Assembly (NCBI GenBank): GCA_007258455.2
Contig: VDFB02047230.1
Span: 160,092,635-160,156,634, forward strand
Length of the DNA stretch: 64,000 nt
Source: Sequoia sempervirens
Lineage: Eukaryota > Streptophyta > Pinopsida > Cupressales > Cupressaceae
Direction of reading: 5' to 3'
Positions 48,754 to 59,438 of the stretch are shown here, piece by piece; position 1 is the first letter of the stretch, and each line of letters starts with the position of its first letter. Position numbers and translations under genes: made by a program. The notes beneath the pieces were generated by a model. That model was not told the origin of the DNA. It ran no database searches and worked only from the letters and a program-made list of their open reading frames with translations.

Positions 48754-50775
48754 GTTCTGAAATTTGAAAGCTGATTTGGATTCAAAATATGAAATCTGCA
48801 GCATTGGAACTTCTACTTACAGAAATCTGAACTGAAGCTGAACAGAAACAAACAACCGATCTGCTGCAGAATTCAGTTAGCTACGACACATTCTAAAATT
48901 GCTAAAAATTACAAAAATAAGGAAACTGTTTGGAAGTGCTGAAAGAAATTAAAATCTGAAAATTACTGGAAATTTATAACTCTAAAATATGGAATTAACA
49001 AAAATCCTGGAACTTAATTTCCTTTTTCTTGTATGTTGAAGTTTGGAAAGAGAATATAACAATAATTTTATGGAAATTAGCTGACACAAAAAAGTAGAAA
49101 AACGTTTGTGAAAAGGTATGCATACTAATCCAGACCAGTTCCAAGAGTAATATGGGCACTGCACTGGGTGAGAATGCTCAGTTCTTTTGACTGCCAAAGA
49201 GACGAGGCTCTAAAACATAACCTCAAGCAATATGCCTTCCTCTAACATGTGGAATTTCCGTATCATATTAAAAGAACATAAAATCAAATCCTAAGGGCCC
49301 CACAAATCACTTTCGTAGAAGGTGAATCTAACAAAACAGAAAATCTTAATGGGCCCACTAAAGTTATTTGGAGGTTGCTCATAGACTTTTCCCCTTTCTC
49401 TATTGGAGTCTATTTCTTAAAGAGAAATAACTGCAAGAGGATGACGACCACAACAATTAATCAAGCTTATAGTCATATCTTTGTTGTTAGCCTCCTGTTT
49501 ATAAAGAGCACGACTACTTTTGAATTTTTTGCATCATATTCATGCATTGAACTACTTCCTCACCAAAATCTTCTGATAAACAGACATTTTAATCTTCTTC
49601 ACCGAGTTCAACATATTTTGTAAAAGAGATGTCTTCTGCAGTTCATTTAATCAAAAGTTCTCCATAATACCGAACTTTGATCGACCAAGGGGTACATGAC
49701 ACTAATTTCATGTGAAAAAGTCTGCCATTACTAGGTCTTTCCTTCAAGGCCAAGAAAGTGTCCATGATACAACTGCTATGTTCCTAACAGGAACTTGCTT
49801 TAATGGCTGTGATGATCTTTGCTCTTTAGTTCTGAAATACGAAAGCTGATTTAAAAATTTGAGGATATGAAGGTTGCAGTTCTAAAACTCTTTTTTAATC
49901 GCTGGAAAGCTTTACAAAAATCTAAAGTGAACCTGAACATAACCTGATATTCTGCAGAATCTATAAATAGCCGCAACAACATCTGAAACTGCTAATATCT
50001 CAAAATTACTAAAAATATTAAAATTATTTGAAATCTAAATCTGCAAAGAACTAAAATATAGAATAATAGAACTACTTAAGATCTGGAAGTTAATTTTTCT
50101 AATGTTATAAAATATGGAAAGAGAGCATAATAATAGGATGTATGGAAAATAGTTCACAGAATATGTAAAGTAACAAAATAAAATCTTGTAATTGTGGGAA
50201 TTCCAATACAGGCCAAAACCAAGAGCATTATGAGTGGTGCACTCAACCAGAATACTGAGTACTTCAGACCAGTAAAGAGCAAGAATTCAATTCATAATGA
50301 TAACCTCCCGTAACATACCCTTCTCTAACATCCACTACCTACTTACAGTCAACCGTCACTTTGCGTCTCATTTCTCTTTGCGTTTGGGACAATTACATCT
50401 TAGAAATAGTGCACTCAACCAAATCAGAAGGGCCCATAAATCACGTTCCGTGCATTTAACAATACAAAAATTCTTAATAGGACACTAGGCCAGAGATAGA
50501 TTGTATGTTTGCAAAACAATTGGCAGGGCCTATTATGTTATAGTATTTATTATTTTTTAGATATAGGACCAAAAATGTTAACATCATTTATAATTTTATG
50601 CATACAACTGTATAAATAGGTACACATGCAATCTTAAAACATTTGAAGTTCCTAGTGGTGCATGATGGCTATTTAGTCTTTACCGATTTTCTTATGACAT
50701 TACACTTTCCCAAGAGATTATTATGTTTGAATTTATTCCCCATAATACCAATTTGATGACTACATTTCATGTGCC
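48754..50775. repeat. Diverged tandem duplication, period about 1.07 kb
   Basis: Copy A (about 48754-49735) and copy B (about 49829-50775) share ordered blocks: GTTCTGAAATTTGAAAGCTG against GTTCTGAAATACGAAAGCTG, a CTGCAGAAT block, AAATATGG/AAATATAG, GGAAAGAGAATATAACAATA against GGAAAGAGAGCATAATAATA, GGGCCC...AAATCAC and CCATAATACC...ATTTCATGTG. The offset stays near 1075-1080 bp. Identity is perhaps 70-75% by eye. The copies are not AT-tract artefacts, since several blocks have mixed composition. No protein family is recognised. The duplication lies upstream of the HDDC2-like exon and may be intronic. Confidence 0.75.
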
Positions 50776-51297
50776 CACTTTCATTTACGATTTTTTTTTT
50801 GCTAATATATTCTAAAGTTCTTTAAGATCTCTCTGTTGTTGAGAGATCAACCTTTTTTATTCACGTGAGTTGGTTTTGGCATGCTTATATTAGTTAAACA
50901 TGCTCATTTGTTGCCAATAGGGATATCTAATGTAGAATTTATAATATTTTTTGTCTAATTTCAATTTCATTCGCCTGCATAATGCTATTGTTTTCTTTAC
51001 TATAGCTTTCAAGATTTCAAGACCACGCTTACAATTATTGTAACTGTGGAAAGCATAGTTCTTTTGGATGTATGCATTACTTGGTTGCAAAATGTCCCCA
51101 TTTCCTACACTTGCAATTGATAGCTTTTATAGACATTTCAATTTACTAGATGTAAATAGTTAGCGGATTACACATACTGGCATTTTGCACCATATGATAT
51201 GAGCTTTTTATTTATTAATTTTTAATTGTTATTTCATTATGAAGATCTTTGGTGCTCATTTGGAGGATTTTGACATGCAATTTTGATTTGTTTGTAG

Positions 51298-51335
51298 GTG
51301 TGTAAAGATGGCAATTGTCCATGATATTGCTGAAG
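51298..51335 (+). CDS. Exon of an HDDC2-like HD-domain nucleotidase
   Basis: A 38-nt candidate exon encodes CVKMAIVHDIAE, the conserved core of HDDC2-family proteins (5'-deoxynucleotidases of the HD metal-dependent phosphohydrolase superfamily). The HD pair is the signature metal-binding dipeptide. It is preceded by a pyrimidine-rich acceptor (GATTTGTTTGTAG) and followed by a donor (GTAGGG). The phases fit: the first base completes a preceding codon, and the last G begins the next codon, which in the family usually encodes Ala. I found no neighbouring exons within several kilobases on either side. The gene may therefore have very long introns, as is common in conifers, or this may be an isolated exon of a pseudogene. 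Recognition rests on 12 residues plus splice sites, so it is likely but not certain. Confidence 0.6.
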
Positions 51336-52260
51336 GTAGGGTTCAAAAGAATTTCTGAATCTTCATGTTTGTGGATTTTTTATGCCTTAAAAATTTGGTT
51401 CTGTTTTTGAATCTCCCACTAAATGCTTTTGATATTATTAATTAAAAACATGCAGCTATAGGTCTAGCTGAAAGTTAATGATCAATCTCTGCAATTTGGA
51501 AGGTCTTCCTTGTTTCATTAGAGAAAGTCAGTATGGGTTACTTGAAATTTCAAAATAACATATGGAACACATGTATCCCGCCTTTCCATCTTTCTTTTCA
51601 ATCTCTACACTCTTCCACATAACTCCTAGCACTTTTCTCCTTAAGGTATTCTCTCACCATTAGGTAGTTCCATGTCTTCTTACTCCTCTCCCGCCTACTA
51701 CTTTGCCCACTTCCTTGGTAAGCTAATATCTTCCCCCCTCTCCTCACAGAACCTTACTTCAGCCCATGCATTAAAATATTCTCCCATGTTTTGACTTCCA
51801 TATTTTCAAAATCCCATTAATTCTAAAATTCTCCCTTTCACTGGTTCATGTTGGTACACCTGTCGACTGCTATCCCTGTCCAAGTGCCAGACACCTTTAA
51901 CTGGAATATGCAACTAATGGTTAAGCCCAAATATATGGTGCAAATCATACCCTTTACTAAAACACTGAATTTTTCCACCCACCAGTGACATTCTTTCCTG
52001 ATAATGAAAGGCTTTCAGACAGCAGAATAAATGACTAAGGACAACCATCATGGATTGGACAAAGTGCTTATGGGTTAGAGTTAATGATAGATGGATGAAG
52101 TGTTAGTGCTGCAAGTTGGTACAGAGCATTGATAAATATGCTGTAGGAAACCCAATGTCAGGAACAGTACCGCTCACAAGAAAGAGCATTTTGGTGGGGA
52201 ATAACTATCCATCTAGTTCGAAAACAGAGTGAAATGCATTGCAAGTGCAAATGTTTTTAA
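51336..52260. other. No recognisable feature
   Basis: If the HDDC2-like exon is real, this would be intron sequence. I could not find the next conserved exon of the family here. Confidence 0.4.
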
Positions 52261-52512
52261 ACATACCCAAGAATTATTGAAGTCCGCAGAAGGAAAACAC
52301 AGACCCAAGATACAGTCCTATATTTCAGTCCAGCAAGTGCTGCCAGAATAGCTCAGCAAGCTAGCAAGGAACAGGCAACCATTAGCATAGATGATGAAGA
52401 TGATAATGGTCATACTGTAATATCCCCTTTATTTTTTTTCTTATTTTGCATAAATTCACCAAACCCTAGCCTAGGAAGATGGCACTCCAGCAACATGCGA
52501 AACCCTAGTTGA
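52261..52512 (+). other. Open frame without a start, unknown
   Basis: An 83-codon frame, preceded directly by TAA, includes YPRIIEVRRRKTQTQD, SPASAARIAQQASKEQ and an acidic ISIDDEDDNG stretch, after which composition changes at a TGTAATATCCCC sequence (52416). The first 50 codons have coding-like composition. I do not recognise a family. It may be a decayed exon or transposon fragment cut by an LTR-like terminus. Confidence 0.25.
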
Positions 52513-52819
52513 GGGCGCTCAAATAGTAGATGACCCTCTAGAGATTTTCAATGAATTTCCACCAGTAACCCTAGAATCTCAGCAGCTGAATCTGTCCTCA
52601 ATTTCACTTTCAAATCTGTCCTCCATTTGTCAAAGCCAAACTCATTATATCACCATTTTTGAACTCAATTTTGAACAACTTCAATTGCAATCATAGGAAT
52701 TCCAATTTTGAATAGGAATCATACAAATCCTTTAACTTGTTTAGTGCCATGGTGTGTTGCACTCTTGTATGTGATGGAAGACTTATCCTTCAATTGAGAC
52801 CCTTATCAAAGTCAATGCC

Positions 52820-53020
52820 TCAGAATTTTATGCCCCTAGATTTGTATTTCTGTATTTGTTGTTGGTTCAGCTGGTTGTGTGTCTTTCTCACAAGTGTCAA
52901 ATCATAATTCGTTGGGATGAGATTAGTCTTAACTTGCCTTGACCATTCTAAGTAGGCATCCTTTCCAGTCAGTGTTGTACCAACTATTGATGTGATTGAA
53001 TGCATTTTGTTGTCAATGGG
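52820..53020 (-). pseudogene. Copia-type gag N-terminus fragment
   Basis: The minus strand reads LPLTTKMHSITSIVGTTLTG then DAYLEWSRQVKTNLI, resembling the start of Copia gag proteins, where an N/D-Y-L-x-W-S motif is conserved. The similarity stops after about 45 codons, and the frame ends at 52820. Upstream on the same strand, a TATAAAAG box at 54289-54296 could belong to the LTR that once drove it, but no primer site was found. A short fragment, no longer functional. Confidence 0.45.
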
Positions 53021-54288
53021 AGATGGATTGGTTCCTTATCACTCCAATAAGTTTCCCTTTATATTGCTAGACCAATATACCAAACCTCTAGATAAGCTTT
53101 CCCTTCCTCATACTCATTGATGCATGGAAGCTTATCCTTTTAGTATTCCTATTGGTACACTAAAGATACATCAAAGCATGTGAGAGCAAAGTTGTACATG
53201 GCACTTAGGTAGCATGTGAATAAGACCAAAAAAATGACCCCCGAAATATATTTTCAAATACTTTAAAGTGGGAAAAATAATGTAATTTCCCCTAATTGGG
53301 AATGCCCTAATTTTTCCCTAATTCCCTAATTTAAATAAACAAAGGGGTTAGAGAATATCTTTCACTTGATTGAAGCCCTACACACAGATTAGAAACCATT
53401 TACCACAATCTCACTGATTAGCAGATTATAATCATTTACCACAATAAGTTAATAACACTAATTAGCAGATTATCATAATTAAATATTAGTAAACTCATGG
53501 CCAAATTATTAATTCAATCACAAATCATTTTAGTATATCCTTGGAGGGCTCAACCATAGGAGAGAGCATGGGAGAATGTGACTTGATGGGGTGCCTAGGA
53601 CCCTCTACCCTAGGCCCAAGAGCGGATATACCATCCCCCTTGGCCTCATGTGGCCCATGCCATCCATATGAGGTGGTCTACCTAGAAGGCATCCCCTTTC
53701 TGTTATCCCCTCATCTTGCCAACCATTTCCCTCTCTCTATGATTTGACCTTTTGTGCTGTTTCATTGTGATGGAGGAGTGAGATTACAATGGGTGCCCTG
53801 AAAATGCCATATCTCCTAAGCCCAAAGCATTGTACCCTTGGTATCCCCTTGGCCTCCTTGGGACTACTTGGTCCCCCATCCTGAGGTGTCATACCTAGGA
53901 GACTGCCCCATCACCGTTCCCCTCTTGTAATCTTAGTCTCCTCTACCATGGTTAAAACATTCAAGACATATGACCAACAAATATTAATCATATTTACTGA
54001 TATAATGAAGCAGTCATAATAGCAATGCCTCATTAGTACCTTGAACATCTAACCAAACAATCACAATAACTTATTTTAAATGGTGCTACAACTGCATTAT
54101 TGTAAATCAGACTTCATACCAGCAATTCAAGAGATCAGACTGCTGTGCACATGCCAATTTATCAATTATTTCCAATTTAGAGGGTGCAGACATCTATTTC
54201 CCTTTTTATTAATTTATCCCTGTAGATGATTGCTGGTCTGAATATTCCTCTTCTTCAATCGATGCCCTTTTGCCTTGAAATGTTTCAC

Positions 54289-54296
54289 CTTTTATA
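54289..54296 (-). promoter_or_regulatory. TATA box-like sequence, minus strand
   Basis: GGGTATAAAAGGTG on the minus strand has the canonical TATAAAAG core and lies in LTR-like sequence upstream of the minus-strand gag fragment. The surrounding sequence (53.0-54.57 kb) otherwise shows no gene I can name. Confidence 0.35.
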
Positions 54297-54578
54297 CCCA
54301 TGTTGGGGCAGATGGTTATGTCCCTTCATTAAAGGCATGTCTTTTTATTGGATTGCTTGATGAATCGTAACCATTCAATAAAGGATAATTAATTTATATT
54401 AATATTATCCTTTAATCGACTTCACTTGAGGAGAGTTCGCTGTGTATGTTGTTTGATTCCTTTTTATCTCTTCTTCCTATTGCTGTTTGTGAGGGATGAC
54501 TTGCATTTAATCACTGTCATAATGCCACGTTTTATTCCTTCAACTCTTAGTCGATTAATGCTCCTTAATCATTTTCCA

Positions 54579-55090
54579 TGTTAGCTTTAGGATCAGATTT
54601 GCAATAAGCAGAAATACAACACCACATGAACAATAAACACAACACTTTTACCCTAGGAAAACCCTCCTACTCAAGAGAGAAAAAACCCAACAAAAATATA
54701 TCTCTTATATATTGAATGAATAAGAGCAGAGATCTGCTTTACAATCAGACCCTTCTCAAGGGCAAATTGATACAATGAATTAATAGCACCTATCCTTTGA
54801 TGCAAAGATAAATATGTTTCTTCTTGAAGTCGATCTGCTGCTGCAAGATGGTCTGTTGCTCCTTCTTGAAAGAATGCGAAAGTGAGAATGACTTATTTGA
54901 TAATCAAATGGATGAACATCTCCTTCTATATATACAATGCAAGGAGACTCTTCACAAGCAAGGCGACTCTTCACTTGGTCGACCATTTAAAGAAAATAAA
55001 ATATTAATTATAATAAGGCCGACTTGCCTTAACAATTATTTATTATATTAACTTAGGAGAAAATATCTCCCTAAGCTACAAACACTAACA
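54579..55090 (-). repeat. 3' LTR of the minus-strand element
   Basis: 512 bp, terminal TGTTAG and CTAACA. Its 54646-54720 segment, read on the minus strand, matches the 37061-37120 part of the Copia LTR (ATATAAGAGATAT, GGGTTTTTTCTCTC, GGAGGGTTTTCCTAGGGTA). A TATATATAG box on the minus strand lies near 54930. Confidence 0.85.
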
Positions 55091-55131
55091 CTCCCTCTTA
55101 GCTAGGGAGGTATTTTCCAGATATCTTCATC

Positions 55132-55650
55132 ATGGAGTCTCTCAACATGACGCCCACAATGGCTACACCCATTTGTGGAAAGCTCAAAGGTTCATCACGG
55201 AGTCTCTCAATGTGATGTCATTATGGAGTCTCTCAACATGACGTCCACCATGGCTACTACCATGTGTGGAAAGAAACACACGTACAAGTGTCCATCACAG
55301 AGTCTCTCAACGTGATGTCGTCATGGAGTCTCTCAACATGACGTCCACCATGGCTACTCCTATGTGTGGAAAAATACAAGTACAAAGGGTTCATCACAGA
55401 GTCTCTCAACGTGATGTCGTCATGGAGTCTCTCAACATGATGTCCACCATGGCTACTCCCATTTGTGGAAAGAAACACACGTGCAAGTGTCCATCATGAA
55501 GTCTCTCAATGTGATGTCATCATGGAGTCTCTCAACATGACATCCACCATGGCTACTCCCATGTGTGGAAAAACACAAGTACAAAGGGTTCATCACGAAG
55601 TCTCTCAACATGATGTCGTCATGGAGTCTCTCAACATGACATCTCATCTC
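55132..55650 (-). repeat. Higher-order tandem repeat, about 99-bp units in alternating pairs
   Basis: Units starting ATGGAGTCTCTCAACATGA lie at 55132, 55223, 55323, 55422, 55522 and 55621 (last partial). Each contains two GAGTCTCTCAAyrTGA half-units. From the second unit on, two variants alternate: one with AAACACACGTRCAAGTGTCC, one with ACAAGTACAAAGGGTTC. The true repeat is therefore about 199 bp. The period is near a multiple of three, which keeps frames open on both strands without implying a protein. Confidence 0.9.
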
Positions 55651-55675
55651 AGTCTCAGAGATGAACAAGGGCTCG

Positions 55676-55957
55676 CACCTCATATTTCTTCATCTCAGAG
55701 AAATATACACTACAAGGGCTTTCACCTCATATTTCTCCGTCTCAGAGAAATATACACTACAAGGGCTTTCACCTCATACTTCTCCATTACAGAGAAATAT
55801 ACACTACAAGGGCTTTCACCTCACATTTCTCCGTCTCAGAGAAATATACACTACAAGGGCTTTCACCTCATACTTCTCCGTCACAGAGAAATATACACTA
55901 CAAGGGCTTTCACTTCTTACTTCTTTGTCACAGAGAAATATACATTGCAACAGATCT
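55676..55957 (-). repeat. 47-bp tandem repeat, six copies
   Basis: Units beginning CACCTCATATTTCTCC start at 55676, 55723, 55770, 55817, 55864 and 55911, exactly 47 bp apart, and are nearly identical, so amplification was recent. The reverse complement (GTGAAAGCCCTTGTAGTG then TTTCTCTGAGACGGAGAAAT) matches the repeat unit upstream of the 3' LTR in the Copia element at 41.34-41.45 kb. Confidence 0.93.
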
Positions 55958-57454
55958 TCATGATGATGTGACTCCCTCTAAATTTCCAAGTTCTTGCATC
56001 AACCTCTTGACCTCCTTGTCCAAGGTTGCCTCTGTTGGTTTGTCAGACTCCCTCTGAATGTTAATTCCTCCTCTTCGAAGAAACTGATCGCAATGACAAT
56101 CTGAATATGTTCTTCCTCTTCGAGAGATGACTCCAGTTATGTGCTACCAACTCAATCCCAAGGCAACAAGCCGTGTCTCCATTCTTTTAGTCTACATGAC
56201 TTCCTCACAGGATGCATCAAGCTCTTCCTCCCTTGAATGCAATCTCTCATCATCCTTTTGCTCCTCGATCCGTCCTGGAAGCATTTTAGAGAGATTACTA
56301 ATAGTTCATAAAATCAAACTATCCTGAAGAGAAATACGAATGCTAGAAGCATACATGATTCACTATTCCAATGCATGAATTAATAGCTACATAAAAGATT
56401 CATGAACATTATTCAAGGGTATGAAATACTTATCTCTTTATTGATTCTGTTGTAGCCATTTGACTCTTCCTGACAACCATCATCTTCGCTTGATGATGTA
56501 CTGCAGAACTTCTATTGTAAATTGTTATTTGCATAGCCATAAATAGAAAAATCACACCCACTTCCTTAAGCGACATCAACACCCACAAAGAAAGACACAT
56601 CTCCATACTCTCTCATTCAAACACTTTTCTTTACTCAACACATAGGCACAAAATATCTCTCACGGCTAATACATTAAAGAACCCGTTCTTAAAGTATGTA
56701 GACAATGTAACATCTACACTGCTTATAGTACAGTCCATCAATACACATTTTTCTATCCAGACATTCGAACAATCATACAATCGATATGAGCACCCACTCA
56801 AGATGCATACATGGCCCGTCTTTGTCAAAAAACATCTCTTACACTAAGCCATACACATTGAATGCAGACTATTCATGCTATACAATTTTTGAGCGCATCC
56901 ACCAAATTCATGATCTGCTATATCCTTCAAAATAATGACAACATCACAGTATATTTCTATCACATTCGAATTGCATAATCCGCCAAACAAAGAATCACAC
57001 TTCACCCAAAGAACAACCCGAAATAAAATGCTCAAGCGTTTCTGTTACTAGCGACAAAGAAATACATGTGATCACATCTTTCTTATAGAGCACATTTTTA
57101 AAAAGCAATAAAGGCCCAAAAAACTCTCACGACATCATAGAACCGACACCCAGGAGAAAGAGATAGTGATAGCAATAACATACACATCGTCTCCCTTATG
57201 TTTCCACGCAACAAGAATAGTCACATCCTTACAAGTCTTCAATGCGCTACATCAAAAGAATTGCTTTGCACCCACACACAATATCCTTCCACATTGCCTT
57301 AGCCAGAGATAAATGGAAGCAAGCAATTGAATGCTCACAATTTCCACCATTGATCACTAGCATCTCACAAAGAACTATTAATATTTCCCCACTTCCGTAT
57401 CGATGCTCGGTTGTCTTCACCGCCACCCAAATCTGATTAGATTCTTCTAAACCT
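55958..57454 (-). other. Interior of the minus-strand element without retroelement genes
   Basis: This 1.5 kb should hold gag in an autonomous Copia but does not. Minus-strand frames such as 57035-56844 (Cys- and Gly-containing, ending SMNSLHSMCMA) and 56828-56631 are short. A 29-codon open segment reading DKPTEATLDKEVKRLMQELG (about 56030-55965) lies beside the 47-bp array. I recognise no family. The sequence could be captured host DNA. Confidence 0.5.
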
Positions 57455-57466
57455 GCTTTGATACCA
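57455..57466 (-). other. Primer-binding site (initiator Met tRNA), minus strand
   Basis: The reverse complement reads TGGTATCAAAGC, directly adjacent to the LTR edge at 57467, and defines this LTR as the 5' one. Confidence 0.9.
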
Positions 57467-57955
57467 TGTTAGCTTTTAGGATCAGATTTGCAATAAGCAG
57501 AAATACAAACAACACATGAACAATAAACACAACACTTACTTTGAAAACCCTCCTACCGAGGGAGAAAAAAACCCAAAGAATAATATATCTCTTATATATA
57601 TTGAATGAATAAGAGCGCATATTTGCTTTAATAACCTAATCTCTTCAAGGGCTAATTGATAGAATGAATTAATAGCACCTATCCTTTGATGCAAAGATAA
57701 CATGTTTCTTTTGAAGCTCCATCCGGTCACAAGATGACCGGTCATTCTCTTGGAAAGAATGCTTAAAAATGATAATGACTTAATTGATAATCAAATGGAT
57801 GAACATTCCTATATATACAATGTAAGGGAGACTCTTCTACAAGCAATGTGGAATTTTCACTTGGTTGGCCACCAAAGAAGATAAAATATTAATTATTAAG
57901 GCTGACTTGCCTAACAATTATTAACTTAGGAAAAAAATATCTCCTCAAGCTACAA
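57467..57955 (-). repeat. 5' LTR of the minus-strand element, end truncated
   Basis: Matches 54579-55082 with many substitutions and small indels. The final ACACTAACA expected after AGCTACAA is absent. Instead the sequence passes into CCGGCCATGTCCCC, the start of the next element. Confidence 0.85.
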
Positions 57956-57957
57956 CC

Positions 57958-59355
57958 GGCCATGTCCCCGCTTTTAGCCGCATTAATCGCTGGGTCGGTA
58001 GGAGTGAGTCTATTATTTCGATCCTCGTAGGCTGACAGATAGGTGCAGAGGATCATCAAAGGCAGTTGCTCAGTGTTTGGTAGCTCCAGTTTTGCAGTTG
58101 TGTCAGGTTGGGCCTTCGCAGAATCTTCCAGAGTGCTTTTTCAGGAACTTTCTATTTTTAGAAAGTTAGGTCAGGCGGAAGCTGCTATTTCGGGAAGGGC
58201 ACCTGGTTCAACTATTCAGCTCAGAATCGACCCAGTTCAGCAGTTTGTTGATCAGACGAAGAAATAAGGAGTAATTAATGATTTATTAAATATTTAATAA
58301 TTTGACTTTATATTAAAGTTACTTTATTGAAATATTTAAATATTTAATTAAATTGGCCAGTTATAAAGTATTTATTATACTTTATAATAAAGTATTAATT
58401 TTTGACTTAGTGAATATTTATTATTCATTAAATTGAGGCGCCATTTAATTATTTAATATTTCTCCTAAGTATCAAAGGTGAAATAAATCAATTTTATTTA
58501 AATGATTATTTTAAAAGGAGCTGGGTCGAATTTTTCAAAGGGTAGTATATATTCTCAGAAAGGACAAATCGAACCATTATGATTATGTTATTCTAATTTG
58601 TCTTTTTTGCTCTGAGCATTGGAGTTTGCAAACCTTAGGGTTTCTGGCAGACAGACGTTTCTGGAGAACGAAAACTCTTCAGAGATTAGGCAGACTGAGG
58701 CTGTGAAATACCAGTTTAAGCTTGCATCTGGGTGACTTCATTCAGGAGTTACAGATTGAACTTATTGACAGATTCAGACAGAGATTTACAGAGTTATCCA
58801 TCAAACAATACAGGTGACTTCATCAGAGATCAATCTTCAAGGTTTTGGCACACTTTCCAAGGAGCCATACCTTGTTATTTATTGCTGCAACAGGCCGTAC
58901 TTTTCTGTACTGCCCAGGCCGTACATTCTTTTCTCCAGAGGAACGCATTTATTCTTCAGTTTATGATGATTGGTTCTTGGGCGCATTGATACTGGAGATT
59001 CTTCTTGCCTGTGACTGGAGAGCAAAGCTGATATATTATTTTCTTAATGCAGTTAATGCTGCTTCAGCCGCCATTCAGGTTTTTCAATAAAATTTATTGT
59101 ATCTCATGCTTTATTCAGATTTTTGTATTGTAAATGCTCTTGAAGTGATAATAAACAGTGCGCCTACCTTCTCTGATCATTTTCCAAGCTTTTCTAGAGT
59201 TTATTAAATTTTTATGAATTTATTAGCAATTTTGAGAAGAATCGCAGCTTTACATTTTTGCCTGAAAACTCATAAAAACACAAAAAAATCAAAATTTGCA
59301 AAAAACATCAAATCTCAGTTAGGGTTTCACATTGAGAACCATCAGGGTTCTGACA
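57958..59355 (+). repeat. 5' LTR of the gag-protease element
   Basis: Contains a run of AT palindromes (58271-58405), a GTATATATTCTC box near 58546 that may act as TATA, and an AATAAAATT-type sequence near 59088 in a poly(A)-signal position. It ends CTGACA, two bases before the primer site. The degenerate first bases abut the truncated LTR of the previous element. Confidence 0.88.
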
Positions 59356-59356
59356 G

Positions 59357-59368
59357 TGGTATCAGAGC
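59357..59368 (+). other. Primer-binding site (initiator Met tRNA)
   Basis: TGGTATCAGAGC lies one base after the 5' LTR end. Confidence 0.9.
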
Positions 59369-59438
59369 ACAGATCTCCTGCCATCCTGTGCTTTTTCAGT
59401 GCTTTTTCAGAATTCAGTGTTTTTTCTGGTTGCCTTTT

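Larger units (their letters stand above)
54579..57955 (-). mobile_element. Non-autonomous Copia-type LTR element, minus strand
   Basis: Two direct repeats (54579-55090 and 57467-57955) start TGTTAGCTTT on the plus strand. The complete copy ends ACACTAACA. On the minus strand a primer site TGGTATCAAAGC lies directly inside the LTR at 57466-57455, and a polypurine tract AGCTAAGAGGGAG directly precedes the other LTR at 55103-55091. This fixes the orientation. The 2.4-kb interior has no recognisable gag or pol on either strand, but carries two tandem-repeat arrays. The upstream LTR lacks its last 8-9 bases where it meets the Gypsy-like element at about 57956. The LTRs differ by more than 15% by eye, so the element is old or the LTRs derive from different copies. 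Confidence 0.85.

Noticed and set aside
55266..55971. Overlapping open frames on both strands that look like repeat proteins.
   Set aside because: They arise from tandem units whose lengths keep the frame open. The DNA repeats match 3' modules of a Copia element, so no protein is implied.
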